Source of the DNA: Ottelia alismoides
Taxonomy: Eukaryota; Streptophyta; Magnoliopsida; Alismatales; Hydrocharitaceae
DNA: 64,000 bases
NCBI GenBank assembly: GCA_037367405.1
Contig: JAZKJV010003278.1
Location: 682,001-746,000 of the forward strand
Direction: 5' to 3'
This document shows positions 23,392-33,760 of this stretch, one piece after another. Each line of letters begins with the position of its first letter. Positions within the stretch are counted from its first letter, which is position 1. The position numbers were made by a program, and so were the translations under genes. The notes beneath the pieces were generated by a model, which searched no databases, was not told where the DNA came from, and saw nothing but the letters and a program-made list of their open reading frames with translations.

Positions 23392-23770
23392 CCGTTGGAT
23401 CTCGTGATCCAACGGTTCGGATGCGAGCGCGAGAGGTCGGCGAGGATCAGATCCTGCTATCTGAACAAACGGCTGAGATGTGCGCGATAACGAGCGGTCA
23501 AGATGAAGAGCGAGGATCCATCCAAGGGTGAGGGACGAAGAGTTGACGCGGAGTGTGGAGGACCGTTGGATGGAAGTAGGATCCGAGGGCTGAGATTAGT
23601 GGGCGACATGGAGAGCTGAGATACGTTGGATCGGGATGAGATCGTGCGGCTAGCATTTAGGCGCTAGACAAAGGCTGATATCAGATCCGGGATTAGATCT
23701 GATGGTTGACGATGGAGCGGTGATGGATGGCAAGGATCAAGGCGGGTCGGAGTGGATCCAACGGCCGAGG
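23392..23770 (-). promoter_or_regulatory. Cluster of GATCCAACGG motifs in the L3 U3 region
   Basis: A perfect 10-bp inverted repeat, CCGTTGGATC (23392-23401) and GATCCAACGG (23406-23415), has a 4-base loop. It is followed by ccgttgga at 23563, acgttggatc at 23623 and ggatccaacgg at 23754. The left LTR has the same cluster at 17949-18330 with a few changes. The cluster lies upstream of the TATA-like box in the direction of the element, so a promoter role is plausible but unproven. Confidence 0.4.
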
Positions 23771-24477
23771 TAGGCATCGGGTGGAGAAAAGGGAAGCGGA
23801 CCACGTGGGCAGCCCAGAGGGTGCCACGTGGCCCAATCAGAGTAATTTAATATAAAAACAAAGAAAATTAGAAAAGAAATAGTTAGAGGTCGAATTAGGA
23901 AAAAGTCAAAACATGAAAGTTGCTCATCTCGACGAGATCTACAATTTTCATGTTGGTCAAAAAGCCAAAAGAGGTCATCTGTACAAAAGCTATTTTTGGG
24001 GGTATTTTTAAGGGGATAAAAATACCGATTTTGTGGTTTTGAGATGTTTTTTGTATTTTTTAGTGTGTTTAAGGGTCAGTGAACTATGGACAATTATTCT
24101 ATCTATTTTCAGGGGTTTTGAGGCTAAAATAATTACAAGAAAAATAGAGGAATTAAATACAATAAATTAATGGTAAAATATATACAATATAATTCATGAT
24201 AAAAACAAAGAATTAAAGGTGATTTTATTGGATTATTTAAGACAGGGGTTTTTAATAGTGAGTTTTTAGCATGATGAATACGAGATTCATCAATGGCTAT
24301 TATTCTTCTGAGGATTACTCTGATGATGTATGGACCTCTTCATCCTCCCCTCTTCACCATCCTCTACATCTCCATACTACCTCCCTCTACACTCCTGCAA
24401 GAAGGTTCGTCGCAAGCCTCGTTGGCCCTATATATCCATATCAAATATAATCGGTCTTCCACTTGTAGTTACTCGAT

Positions 24478-24711
24478 CATACTTAGTTTGACCTGAGCCT
24501 AAGTATAGGAGGACCGATATCATTGTGTATACATTATTTCTATTCTTTCTTCTCACCCTTGACCTCTTGCTCTTCTGCTATGCTTAGGCCCTCAAAAGCC
24601 TAAGTACAAGGGGTGAGTCGACTTCCTTTTCTTTTGAATCAACTATACTTGGTACGAGCTATGTCTATATTTCACTTTCTGTCATGAGGACATAGCACAA
24701 GCTGAGTATAG
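24478..24711 (+). other. Hairpin array of L2
   Basis: Three inverted repeats. 24478-24508: catacttag with cctaagtatag. 24577-24610: tatgcttaggc with gcctaagtaca. The largest, nearest the 3' LTR, has arms of about 23 bases at 24643-24665 and 24689-24711 (ctatacttgg...agctatgtc against gacatagc...gagtatag). Same order as in the minus-strand elements when each is read 5' to 3'. Confidence 0.6.
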
Positions 24712-26079
24712 GGGTTGCATATTTATTCTATTTACCATATGCATAGCTCGCACTTGAATTGTTTTCATAAAAAAATGGGTATGGTCATAAGTGGTGTATA
24801 TTATGTAATATATACATAAATTCTTTGTGTAAATAATACTTGTTTTCAAAAGTTTTTACAAAATTTAGGTGGTATAACAAAAAAATAAAAACAAAACTTA
24901 CTTAAGGTTTTATGCCTAACAATTTCACTATCACTCAAGATTTGAGGAAAAAAAGAAACTCGAGTTTTCAAGGTCCTTCGATTCAGAGTTAACCGACCTT
25001 AGTCATTAGGGTTTTAGACTTAATAATCCACACTTCCCTAAGTTTGAAAGATGTGAGTGCTATATTGCACGCTTAATCTCTATCTTTAAATATATGATCA
25101 ACACATCACATATAAAACTGCATGATTGATGAGATGAGTTGAGATTTCACTTGAGGGATCGGGACTTGAGATTTGAGTCTAGAAATGATTGTATGATACT
25201 CGAGCATGGGATAAAATCAATGAAGGCTTTACGAAACCCGAGTGTCAGCAAACCCTAGCCAGTATATAAACAAGTTCGCATGTTATCTTTGATATTGACC
25301 TATGTACCAGGGTGTGATAAACATAATAATTGTTGATTAGTGTGTACCAACTCTTGGTAATGCAATGGAGATAACCAAAAAGAAAAGAGAAGAAAAAATT
25401 TGAATGAAAAGAGCTCTAAATTACAAAGTCAAAAATCAAAGTGCTTCAATCAAAGGTTAACGCTCCCAACCATTCCAAAGTGTCCACTTAGACAACGGCT
25501 AATTAGGACTAACTGAGTCAGGGTAGTGCCTCGAAAAGGGCTCTCCATCGTAAGTGATAAAAGTCTAGGTGTAAGTATATTAGATACTTAAAGAAGACAC
25601 ACCTCGGTGTACTCCCAGGAAAACAAGTACATACGACTCAACAACTCTAGACGTACACGCTGGTCAACAACCAAAAATACATGTGTTGAGTAATAAGGCA
25701 CTCGAGAGGACCCCTATTTTAATGTGAGCGAGAGAAGAAAATACACAAACCTATGCCCTCCATCAACTGGCATTCCATCTATAGTGTTGAGAATTGGTTC
25801 TTGAGGAGAGTCTCTGGGATCAGGACTTTGAGTGACGTTTCGACTAGACTGTCAAGATTGTAGTACACATTAAAAGTCATATCTCTTATATATGTAAAAA
25901 TAGAGAATCTAATAATTAGAGAAACTGGATTCCATTTGACTAGAGCCTGGTTGAGCTTATAATATTAGGACCACTAAAACCTAGGATTCTTAATGAGACA
26001 AGTCTTGATTTTGCACTTTCACAGTCAGGGATTCAACCTTCTAACTCACTAAAAATGGCTTGGGGACAAGCAGAGATAT

Positions 26080-26092
26080 AAGTATAGGGGTG
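26080..26092 (+). other. L2 polypurine tract candidate
   Basis: aagtataggggtg abuts the TG of the 3' LTR. The equivalent next to the L1, L3 and E4 3' LTRs is also a form of aagtatagggg, which supports its role as plus-strand primer site. Confidence 0.55.
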
Positions 26093-29029
26093 TGATGAAT
26101 CCATGATTCATCTATTTTATATGATAATTTTAGCAAAATTCCCTTAATAAATCACTAATTAAAACCCCTACAATCGATTTATTAATATTCACTAATTATG
26201 CTAAAATTAGGGTTAAAGTATGTAATTAAATAACCTTTATTTTTGACCTAAATTGAGCCAATTATTTTATGTACATAAAATATTTTGACCTAGTTCTTTC
26301 TCTGATATTTTCTTTATTTCAATAACTAACTTGGAATCATAATTAAAATCCATAAAAATAATAAAATCTGAAGAAAATACAAAAATCCAACTTTTTATAT
26401 TTTGTACATATTTTCTCTTTGTTGTTTTTATTTTACCTTTAAAATCAATAAACTAGATTAATTATGTATATATTGCATATATATATTAATCCACTAATTA
26501 AAATCATATTAAAAATTAAAAAAAGATATAAAATGCAAAACTGTATTTTTTTTATTATATATAGAGTACCTCCAAAAATATTTTTTGTGCAGTTGACCTC
26601 TTTTGATTTTAGCCACAACAGTTGTAGATCTCTTCGAGATGAACAACTTTTGTGTTGATCACTTTTTGATTTGACTTCATTTACTATTTCCTTTTAAATT
26701 TTCTTTTAATTTTAGTTATTTTTATTTTCATACTATCTTTATTTATTTTTTATTTTATTCGTTAATTTTATTTAATTGTCATCTATATATCTATTTTAAT
26801 TTCTAATTTTTAGTTTTATTTATTTTACTTTCTTTTTTTCATTTCCCCTTCTTATTCTCCCTTCATTTCCTCTCTCTTCTCCCTTCTCTCTCCAGTCACG
26901 TGCGTAGCACGTGATCCGATACTCCTCTTTCTCTCTCTCTGACCACGTACTCTACATGTGACCCAGAAGCTATCTCCTCTCCCCATCCTCTTCCCTTCCT
27001 CCCTCAACGGTCGTGCCTTCTTCTGCAATTGTCGCTAGCTGCCTCCTCCCACGATCGTTACACCCTCCAACCATGTAACCGCTGTGACTTCATCCCTCGC
27101 CATTACACACCGCCCTCTCTTTCCCTCTCCTTCTCCGTATATCCAACCATCTCCCCCTATCATCTACCTCCCCTTCCTTATATGTCATCTTCATCTAGAA
27201 GCAACGACCGATGAAAGCGACATTGCCCTCAGAGCAACGACCTCGCCAACAAAATCCAATGGCCCCCATCTATCGTTACAACTATCTCACAAAGCTGCTA
27301 GAGATTTGCAGCCCCTCGTGGGTTACTCGAAAGAGACAACCATTAGAGCTCGAGTTTTGAGCTCCAATACGCATGACGAGAACCACCCCCAAATCCCCAG
27401 ATTAAGATACGCAAATCCACTCTTATGATCTTTCACCGCATTCCTCCAGCCGTTGACTTCGACAACTGACTCGCACCCTTTGCCATCGACACCTGGGGCC
27501 GCACCATCTACAGAAGCATCTTGACCTGGTGCCCCTATTTTCCTTCCTCAAACCACGTACCTCATCATTGGACACTACCCCCGCTCCTCTGCGTTCTCCC
27601 TTGGCCGACCTCCAGCCTCCCTCGACTTGTTCCTCAGTCGCTCGCCGACGCCCCTGCTTCACCACCCTCAACCATTGTGGAGACCACAGTCCCCTTTGCC
27701 CAACTCGCTTGGAGGACCATCTACCGTTGGACTAGGCGTATAACCCTTGATCCAACTACCCAGTGCCTACCACATCGTCCCCCCAAGACTCAAGGATCGA
27801 GTTGGTTGAAGCTTCCTCTACATGCCACGTACAGGCTTGGGGAGGCGAGCCTCAGCACCAAGCCTCCTGTGCCTCCACAAATCAGCCAAGCGGAGGCTCA
27901 ACACCCAAGCCACTATCCGAGGAACCCAAGCCTCCTAAGCCACACACGTAGCAAATGAGGGCGGGGCCTAATTTTAGAAAGGTGTTCGCTATTTCTGGAA
28001 TTCATAGACAGATCCCCATTGTCTATGGCATGTGTATCGTGCGTGCCCACATGGGAAAATTCCAAGATAATCAAACATGTTTTAGAAATTGCAGATAAAT
28101 CCTCCAGGGGCTTTTTTGAGAAGAAAATAACTTTATTTATTGCATTTTAGGTTCTAACATCTTCAATTTATCATATCTTGCTTATTCAAACTCCGATTTA
28201 TGTGCACAATATGTCATTTTGAAGCTAATTGAATGCTCTAACATTCATATGTCATGTGAACATATTATGAGCTCTTGATTAATGAATATTATTTGAAGAT
28301 ATATTTTGATCTACATTAGTCATATTCTGACTTGTTCAATATTTTATTGAGAAAACTATTGATTGATTTTGCATGAACTCGATTACGGGGATTTGAATTT
28401 GATCTATTCTCTTGTATTATTATTGATATTCTTTGAGAACATAATATGTTTAAGGACTTATTGAAAGAGAAATAATTGAGTTATTTCCTAAGACTAATTG
28501 ATTATATTTTTAAGGAATAAATTACCGGAAAAATCAAGCTAAAATTACTTGAGAATATTTCATTGATTTCTGAGCCAAATAAGAGTAATAAGTATTGATC
28601 TTTTTGGCATGCATTTGAGATATCGATTGATGCATATTTCTTGAAATTAATCTCTTTTCACCAATGATTAATTTTGACGATTATTTCACTATTTTAATTG
28701 AGGATTTAAATCATATAATAATAAATCATGTTCTTCACCATTATCTTCCTGTTTATTTTTGTTCACATTAGATTGTATTTTTAATAAACACAATTCTTTT
28801 ATTTTCATTTTATTTTTTTACACAGAAATTAACATAGTGTTAAAATAATTATTGAAATCAATGTAAAACCATACAACTAAAAATCGTCTATTCCTTGTGT
28901 TCGACTATGGTAGACTTGCCAAGTAAAAATTCTCCACAGTATTCAAGAATTGTGGTTATTGATAGATTGCTTTTCATCTCATATACTAAAATTACCGACT
29001 TTTGAAGAGGTTAAAATCTGCGTTCATTA
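26093..29029 (+). repeat. L2 3' LTR
   Basis: 2937 bases, pair of 9625-12473. The terminal dinucleotide CA has become TA. It is followed by cccaa (29030-29034), the second target duplication, and then by L1 integrase sequence on the minus strand. Confidence 0.87.
26896..26914 (+). promoter_or_regulatory. Intact double G-box palindrome in the L2 3' LTR
   Basis: TCACGTGCgtaGCACGTGA, an 8+3+8 perfect palindrome containing two CACGTG cores. The left LTR has the CG to TG decayed copy at 10391-10409. Confidence 0.4.
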
Positions 29030-29034
29030 CCCAA

Positions 29035-29420
29035 CGACTCACGTAATCGCCAGCTAGTAGAATATACTCATAACCCCAACTGTTGGGAAATGGGCCAATG
29101 AAGTCAATGCCCCATGCATCGGTTACGTTGGAGATCTGAATGTACTTCAGGGGCATTGTATCTCTCATTCCTATGCTACCACACATCTTTTGACAGTCAC
29201 TATAGCGTTTGATGCAGTCTTATACATATTTGAATAGGTCGGCCACCAGAGGCCGTATCGGAGTACTTTAGCTGTTGTACGCTTTTGAGAGTGGTGTCCT
29301 CCTAATTTTCTAGCATGTCAATGCTCAAGTACACTTTGGACTTCCTCCATAGGAATGAACCTTCTTCACATGCAATATGCCCCCTCAAGAAAGAGATAAG
29401 GATCCTCCCACTTATAGAAA
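29035..29420 (-). pseudogene. L1 integrase, N-terminal half
   Basis: From right to left, the minus strand shows the zinc-binding domain. It has the two histidines in HARKLGGHHSQK, then YGLWWPTYSNMY, then after a frameshift the two cysteines in CIKRYSDCQKMCG. The catalytic core then begins with the first aspartate in AWGIDFIGPFPNSWGYEYIL and LAGDYVSRWV. It stops at exactly the codon where L2 inserted and resumes at 9624 with EAIPTRA. An in-frame stop precedes HARKL. Confidence 0.88.
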
Positions 29421-29464
29421 TGAATATCTAACAAGAATTTGTCAACCTACAGCTTCACCCAATC

Positions 29465-29980
29465 TTATGGAGTTCTCTTGGATACCAGATAGTTCACAAT
29501 ATCGATGAACCAAGGGAGCAAGGTGACTAACAGAATAACTTCATCTTGGAAAATATCTGGAATTGGAAATAAGCCCTGCTCCAATCTTGAGAAATGATCT
29601 GCAACCATATTTTTAACTCCAAGTTTGTCATGGATTTCAAGATCACATTCCTTGAGCAGAAGGATCCATCTGATGAGTCGTAGTTTGACATCCTTCTTGG
29701 CTTGCAAATATTAAATTGTAGAGTGGTCTGTATATACAATCACTATGGATCCAAGGAGAGAGGATCTGAATTTCTCTAGGGTGAAGACGACTGCTAGCAG
29801 CTCTTTTTCAGTGACATTGTAGTTTTACTGAGGTTCATCTAGAGTTTTGCTAGCATAGTGAACTGCAAATGGTACATTGTCTCATCATTGTCCCGGAACT
29901 GCTCTAATGACTTAGTCAGAAGCATCTGTCATGATCTCAAATGGTAGAGACCAATCTGATGGTTGAAGTATAGGGGCCTG
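29465..29980 (-). pseudogene. L1 RNase H domain
   Basis: RNase H degrades the RNA strand during reverse transcription. The minus strand reads LPFEIMTDASD (first catalytic aspartate), VHYASKTLDEPQ, a stop, NYNVTEKELLAVVFTLEKF (catalytic glutamate), SIVIVYTDHSTI (third aspartate), then LRLIRWILLLKECDLEI and KNMVADHFSRLE. All landmarks are in the normal order. Several stops are present. Confidence 0.87.
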
Positions 29981-29999
29981 GATGATTTATTATTTCAAT

Positions 30000-30880
30000 T
30001 GATTAAAGGCTTGGAGGAATCTGGCATTGACAATGAAATCTGCCTCCTTGCATATAAGTTTAATCAACGGTCAGGCAATTTTGTTGAAATCTTTGATTAA
30101 TTATAAGTAGAAACCAACATGCCTAAGTAACAACTAGACCTGCTTCATATTTGTAGGTGGCTCAAGTTTAGATATGACATCCACCTTCACAAGATCCACC
30201 TCCATGACACATTTTGATATGACATGGTCTAGCACGATCCCGTCGGTCACCATGAAATGGCTCTTCTCCCAAAAGAGCGCTAGATTTACTTCACAACATC
30301 TTTCTAGCACTCAGTCCATGTAAGATAGGCATTGATAGAAGCTATCCAAATAGACAGAAAAATCATCAATGAAAACCTTGAGAAAACTACCAACCGTGTA
30401 AACGAACACAACCAACATACAATGTTGAAATGTCATTGGAGCTTTACACAAACCAAATGGCATTCTACGAAAGGAGTAGGTCTCAAATGGACAGGTGAAG
30501 GTTGTTTTCTCTTGATCTTCAAGGGCAATTGCAACTTGATTATAACAAGAGTATCCATCCAAGAAACAAAAGTTGTCCTTCACGACCAGTCTTTCGACTA
30601 TTAAGTCGATGAAGGGGAGCGAAAAATGGTCCTTCCTGGTCGCTAAATTTAGTTGTCAATAGTCCACACAGACCCACCAAGACGTTGGAACTCTGGTTGT
30701 GATCTCCTCTCCTTTGTCATTCTTTACCATAGTGATCCCTAATTTCTTTGGTGCAACATGCAAGGGACTCACTCATTTTGAATCGGAGATGGGATATATG
30801 AACCCCGCATCACACCATTTCATGATTTCATTCATCACAACTTCCCAGAGATTTGATTTATTATGCACTGGAATTCTCGG
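30000..30880 (-). pseudogene. L1 reverse transcriptase
   Basis: Minus strand, in order: MKWCDAGFIYPISDSK, SPLHVAPKKLGITMVKNDKG, TSWWVCVDY, LNLATRKDHFSLPFIDLI, KDNFCFLDGYSCYNQVAIA, TFTCPFETYSFRRMPFGLC, and the polymerase box as VFIDDFSVY. The connection domain follows to about 30000. FLDGYSxYNQ and the IDD form of the YxDD box match plant gypsy RT. Stops after DY and at other points inactivate it. The longest uninterrupted part is 30311-30583, about 90 codons. Confidence 0.92.
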
Positions 30881-31599
30881 AAAGACATGCTATCTTCTTC
30901 AAGATATATGTGTTGCGAGCACAATGAGGGTTTGATCCCATAGAGATCTGCAATTTTCCAACCTATGGCCTTTCGGTTTATTTCGAGAACCTCTAGAAAA
31001 CGAGATTCTTGTTCCTATGTTAGATGTCAATTGATGATCACTAGGAACATTTTCTGCGCAACCACAAGGAAGGCGTATTTCATGTTTGCTGGAAGTGGTT
31101 TGAGCTCAGGCGTTGTATGATTTAGCTTAGTGGTGACCTCAACTATTGTGCAGAGTTATGGTATCGGATCTTTCAACTGTAATATATATACCATTGGCAC
31201 TATAAGCTCTTAATCTAGTGTTCACATAATTCTTCGATGATTGAATTGTGTTCACAAAAAAATTCAATAATTTTGTAATGTTCTACTAAGGATTGGTGGC
31301 CAACAATGTACTCATTTGGCAAATCAGCGGAAATATCATATTCAAAGACCTTCGGGAATTCAATTTGATATCCACTCGTTCCTCCATAGAGAGGAATTCA
31401 TGGGTCTCGATACCATCCATGAAAATATTTGTATCATGGCTTTCAGCAAGAAAGTCACAAAACTCTGTTCATTGCTCTGTCGGCTCGCTCTCATCTGATG
31501 TAGACTTTGAAGGTTTCAATGCTTGGACCATCTCAATAGGTACCTTGTTGCTGCTAAAACGAAAGGTGATCTAATACAATGAAGTCTCAATGTATTAGA

Positions 31600-31960
31600 T
31601 CATCTGCCCAGTACCATAATCCACCACTAGTTTTGCTGCTAGAAGGATCGACTGTCCAAGGATTATCAGGGTATGAAGTAGAGGAGTTGAGGTGTCCATA
31701 TCTAATACAATGAAGTCTACAGGGAATTGCATTCCCTGAATGGTGACGATGGCATCCTCATGAATACCTTGAGGTCACTTGATGGAAGTGTCTGCGAATT
31801 GCAGAATCATTCTTGTGGACTTGATCAGTCCCAACCCAAATTCTTTGAGTAGTGAAGTAGGCATCATGTTGATTAACGACCCGCTATCAAGGAGTGTTCG
31901 ATCGAACTCCTAGTCGAACATCTGACTAGAGGATCTCCCATGTCTTACTTTTTGGTCGGG
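31600..31960 (-). pseudogene. L1 aspartic protease
   Basis: Minus strand reads LLDSGSLINMMPTSLLKEFG (catalytic DSG at 31880-31888), then STRMILQFADTSIK, one in-frame stop, PQGIHEDAIVTIQGMQFPVD, FIVLDMD and LIILGQSILLAAK. The active-site triplet is intact, unlike the L2 copy at 14564-15120. The protease would cut the polyprotein. It lies between gag and RT as expected. Confidence 0.85.
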
Positions 31961-32359
31961 AGATTGCTTATTGCATTTATAGTGGTCATGGTTAAGATAT
32001 GTTTAATATTCCTTTCTATGGCTTTGTGCGCCTATCTTTTCGATGCACATACTTCTTTCAACCCCTTTTGATATTAGGCATGTACTTGATGGCTTTGAGT
32101 AGGGCCATCTCAAGAACAATATTCTAAATGATTTCGACTACATCAGGGTCAGATAAGGCAGTCTTCAAGATTTTAATTTTTTTGGATTTTCTCAAAGTGT
32201 CTGGAAACTGAATATTTATACAACCTAAAGCAAACATATTAATCTTATATACATCGAAATTTGTGCCCACATCTGGTTTACAAAAAGATGATTAGAATGA
32301 GCATGATAATCCAAGATAGGTGGACACCCAAAATCTGCAGGCAGGGCACGATCAGCTAG

Positions 32360-33060
32360 CATCAGGGTGGCTGCATGTGTAGTCTCGTCGGTGGTTGGCA
32401 CGATGGTGCTTCGACTACTGTTGCTGCTTTATTTTTGTTGATTTTGATTTTCCTGATTTTTTTGGCCTTTTGAATCTTATGTGCCTCCTCCATATTATTC
32501 TTCCTCACCTGACAAGGTTGTTGGTTTGATAGATGTAAAAGAAGATGATGACTTGTCCATGGAGGCTTTACTCTTCCCCTCCATTGTAGAAAATGACTGA
32601 AGAGTCCTACTGCTCCTGAGAGTAACATCATCAGATAAAAACACATCATGTAAATATGACTCTGTACGGTTGGATGAGACATTGCAGACTACCTTCTCTT
32701 TCTTGTGTAAATTGTTGGGATTTGCCTCCACCTGTAACGAAATTGGGGTCTTCGCAGTGGTGAGGTCATCTATCTTCTGACTTATTTCTGCAAGGCTCTT
32801 CACAAGCTGAGCCAAGCAATACAATGCAGGGTTCACAAGAGTAGACTCGGATGGTTCAACATGTTGGCCATGTTGATGTTGGGAATGGTGTAGAGGTTGC
32901 GAGTATGAATAGTAAGAATGGTATTGAGGATAAGGGTGGCGCCACTGATAGGGCTGAGGTGGTTGGCTCTGATATGAAATAATTGAGTATTGCTAATTCT
33001 GCTAGTATTAAGGTACTGCGGTTCCTGATATTGGTTCTATCTCCAATTTCCATGGTATTG
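32360..33060 (-). pseudogene. L1 gag C-terminal region
   Basis: Two minus-strand stretches in different frames. 32836-32495 reads LVKSLAEISQKIDDLTTAK and later a serine-rich end; 33053-32856 is less clear. The upstream part (about 32880-33130) is rich in tyrosine, proline and glutamine codons on the minus strand, as in gag linkers of Athila-like elements. I cannot place a zinc knuckle. The assignment is by position between gag core and protease. Confidence 0.45.
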
Positions 33061-33489
33061 TGGAAACTGTTGCTACTGCTGAAGCTGGTAGTTTTGGATA
33101 AACCTCAACTCCTTGCTATTGAGGGAATGGGTGATTACATGTAGACTGGAAGGCACTAATGGTACTAACCAACAGCTCCAACTTCTTGGTGATCTAATTC
33201 AGTTTATCTAGATGTTGTGTCCTTTGTTCGATCATGGAAAGTTTCTTGAGGTCCTATGACCGTTTCTCTATGATATCCACCATGGACAAGTGGCTCATAT
33301 TGATTCTCAAGTTGGAGCTCTCGTCCTTGTTCTACTTGTGAGATGCTGCCGTATGAACTGGCTTCTGAAGATTGTGGGGTTAGCGCTGATATGCACGGGA
33401 GGAAGATAAGGTAGCCACTCGTTCGGTCACTTCCTTGATGATCTACTAGATGACGTCCTAATCTTTGTTGAAATGTGAGCAGCCACATA

Positions 33490-33760
33490 CGGTGTCCACA
33501 AGCTTCTAACTCTCAATTGCCAATCCCCCCAAAGAAATGTTGGACCAGGTTGGTCCTAAGAATGTCATGATGGGGACATTTCTTTTGTAGATCTGTAAAT
33601 ATCCGCCAAGCCTAGTGAATGGATTCGTGGGTGGATTGGATGAAATTGGCTATATGGGCTCGCATTTGATTCAACTGCCTGAGAGGGTAAAATTTATGTA
33701 AGAAGACTAACTTTAATTCCTCCCTGGTGGTGATGACTTTCCTGATATGGTTGATCTAAT
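33490..33760 (-). pseudogene. L1 gag core (retrotransposon gag domain)
   Basis: Minus strand reads EELKLVFLHKFYPLRQLNQM, RAHIANFIQSTHESIH, a stop, AWRIFTDLQKKCPHHDILRT, then NLVQHFFGGI. The sequence AWxxFxDLxxKCPHH is the hallmark of the plant gypsy gag domain. Gag forms the virus-like particle that packages element RNA. The frame continues degenerate upstream towards 34400. Confidence 0.82.

Larger units (their letters stand above)
15872..24292 (-). mobile_element. L3: minus-strand LARD-like gypsy retrotransposon, innermost and youngest
   Basis: About 8.4 kb. It has two direct repeats of about 2.98 kb bounded by TGTTGAAC (plus strand left end) and GATTCATCA (right end). A well-kept tRNA-Asp PBS complement lies beside the right LTR at 21287-21303, so the element runs on the minus strand. 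Flanks are atgga (15867-15871) and atggc (24293-24297), a 5-bp duplication with one mismatch. The 2457-base interior has no gag or pol. Much of it (18849-20800) is homologous, in opposite orientation, to the L2 3' non-coding part at 24293-26092, so L3 belongs to a lineage close to L2 and kept only its 3' region. Movement would need proteins in trans. Confidence 0.87.
21306..24292 (-). repeat. L3 5' LTR (right copy)
   Basis: 2987 bases, pair of 15872-18848. On the minus strand it opens TGATGAATC and closes GTTCAACA. A TATA-like box is at 23141-23149. Inverted and direct copies of ccaacgg/ccgttgg cluster at 23392-23770. Confidence 0.9.
24293..26092 (+). other. L2 interior right of L3: non-coding 3' region
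   Basis: 1.8 kb with no coding frame. The first part carries the hairpin array (24478-24711). The second part (24900-26090) aligns, inverted, to L3 18890-20060. It ends in aagtataggggtg (26080-26092), the polypurine tract before the 3' LTR. A 67-residue frame at 24293-24496 starts exactly at the L3 edge and has no recognised family. Confidence 0.7.
9625..29029 (+). mobile_element. L2: plus-strand gypsy LTR retrotransposon lacking RT and integrase
   Basis: Element nested in the L1 integrase. LTRs are 9625-12473 and 26093-29029, opening TGATGAAT and ending gtca or gtta-like (the last base pair has mutated in the right copy). A decayed tRNA-Asp-type PBS follows the left LTR, and a purine tract (aagtataggggtg) precedes the right LTR, so it is transcribed on the plus strand. 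The interior, without L3, is about 5.2 kb. It holds a leader, gag remnants (13932-14520), a protease remnant (14564-15120) and a non-coding 3' part (24293-26092). No RT, RNase H or integrase is found. Since L3 inserted with only a short duplication, pol was probably lost before L3 arrived. Confidence 0.85.

Noticed and set aside
23076..23531. 151-codon plus-strand frame in the L3 right LTR
   Set aside because: The left LTR equivalent is broken into two shorter frames. It is antisense to the element and has no domain.
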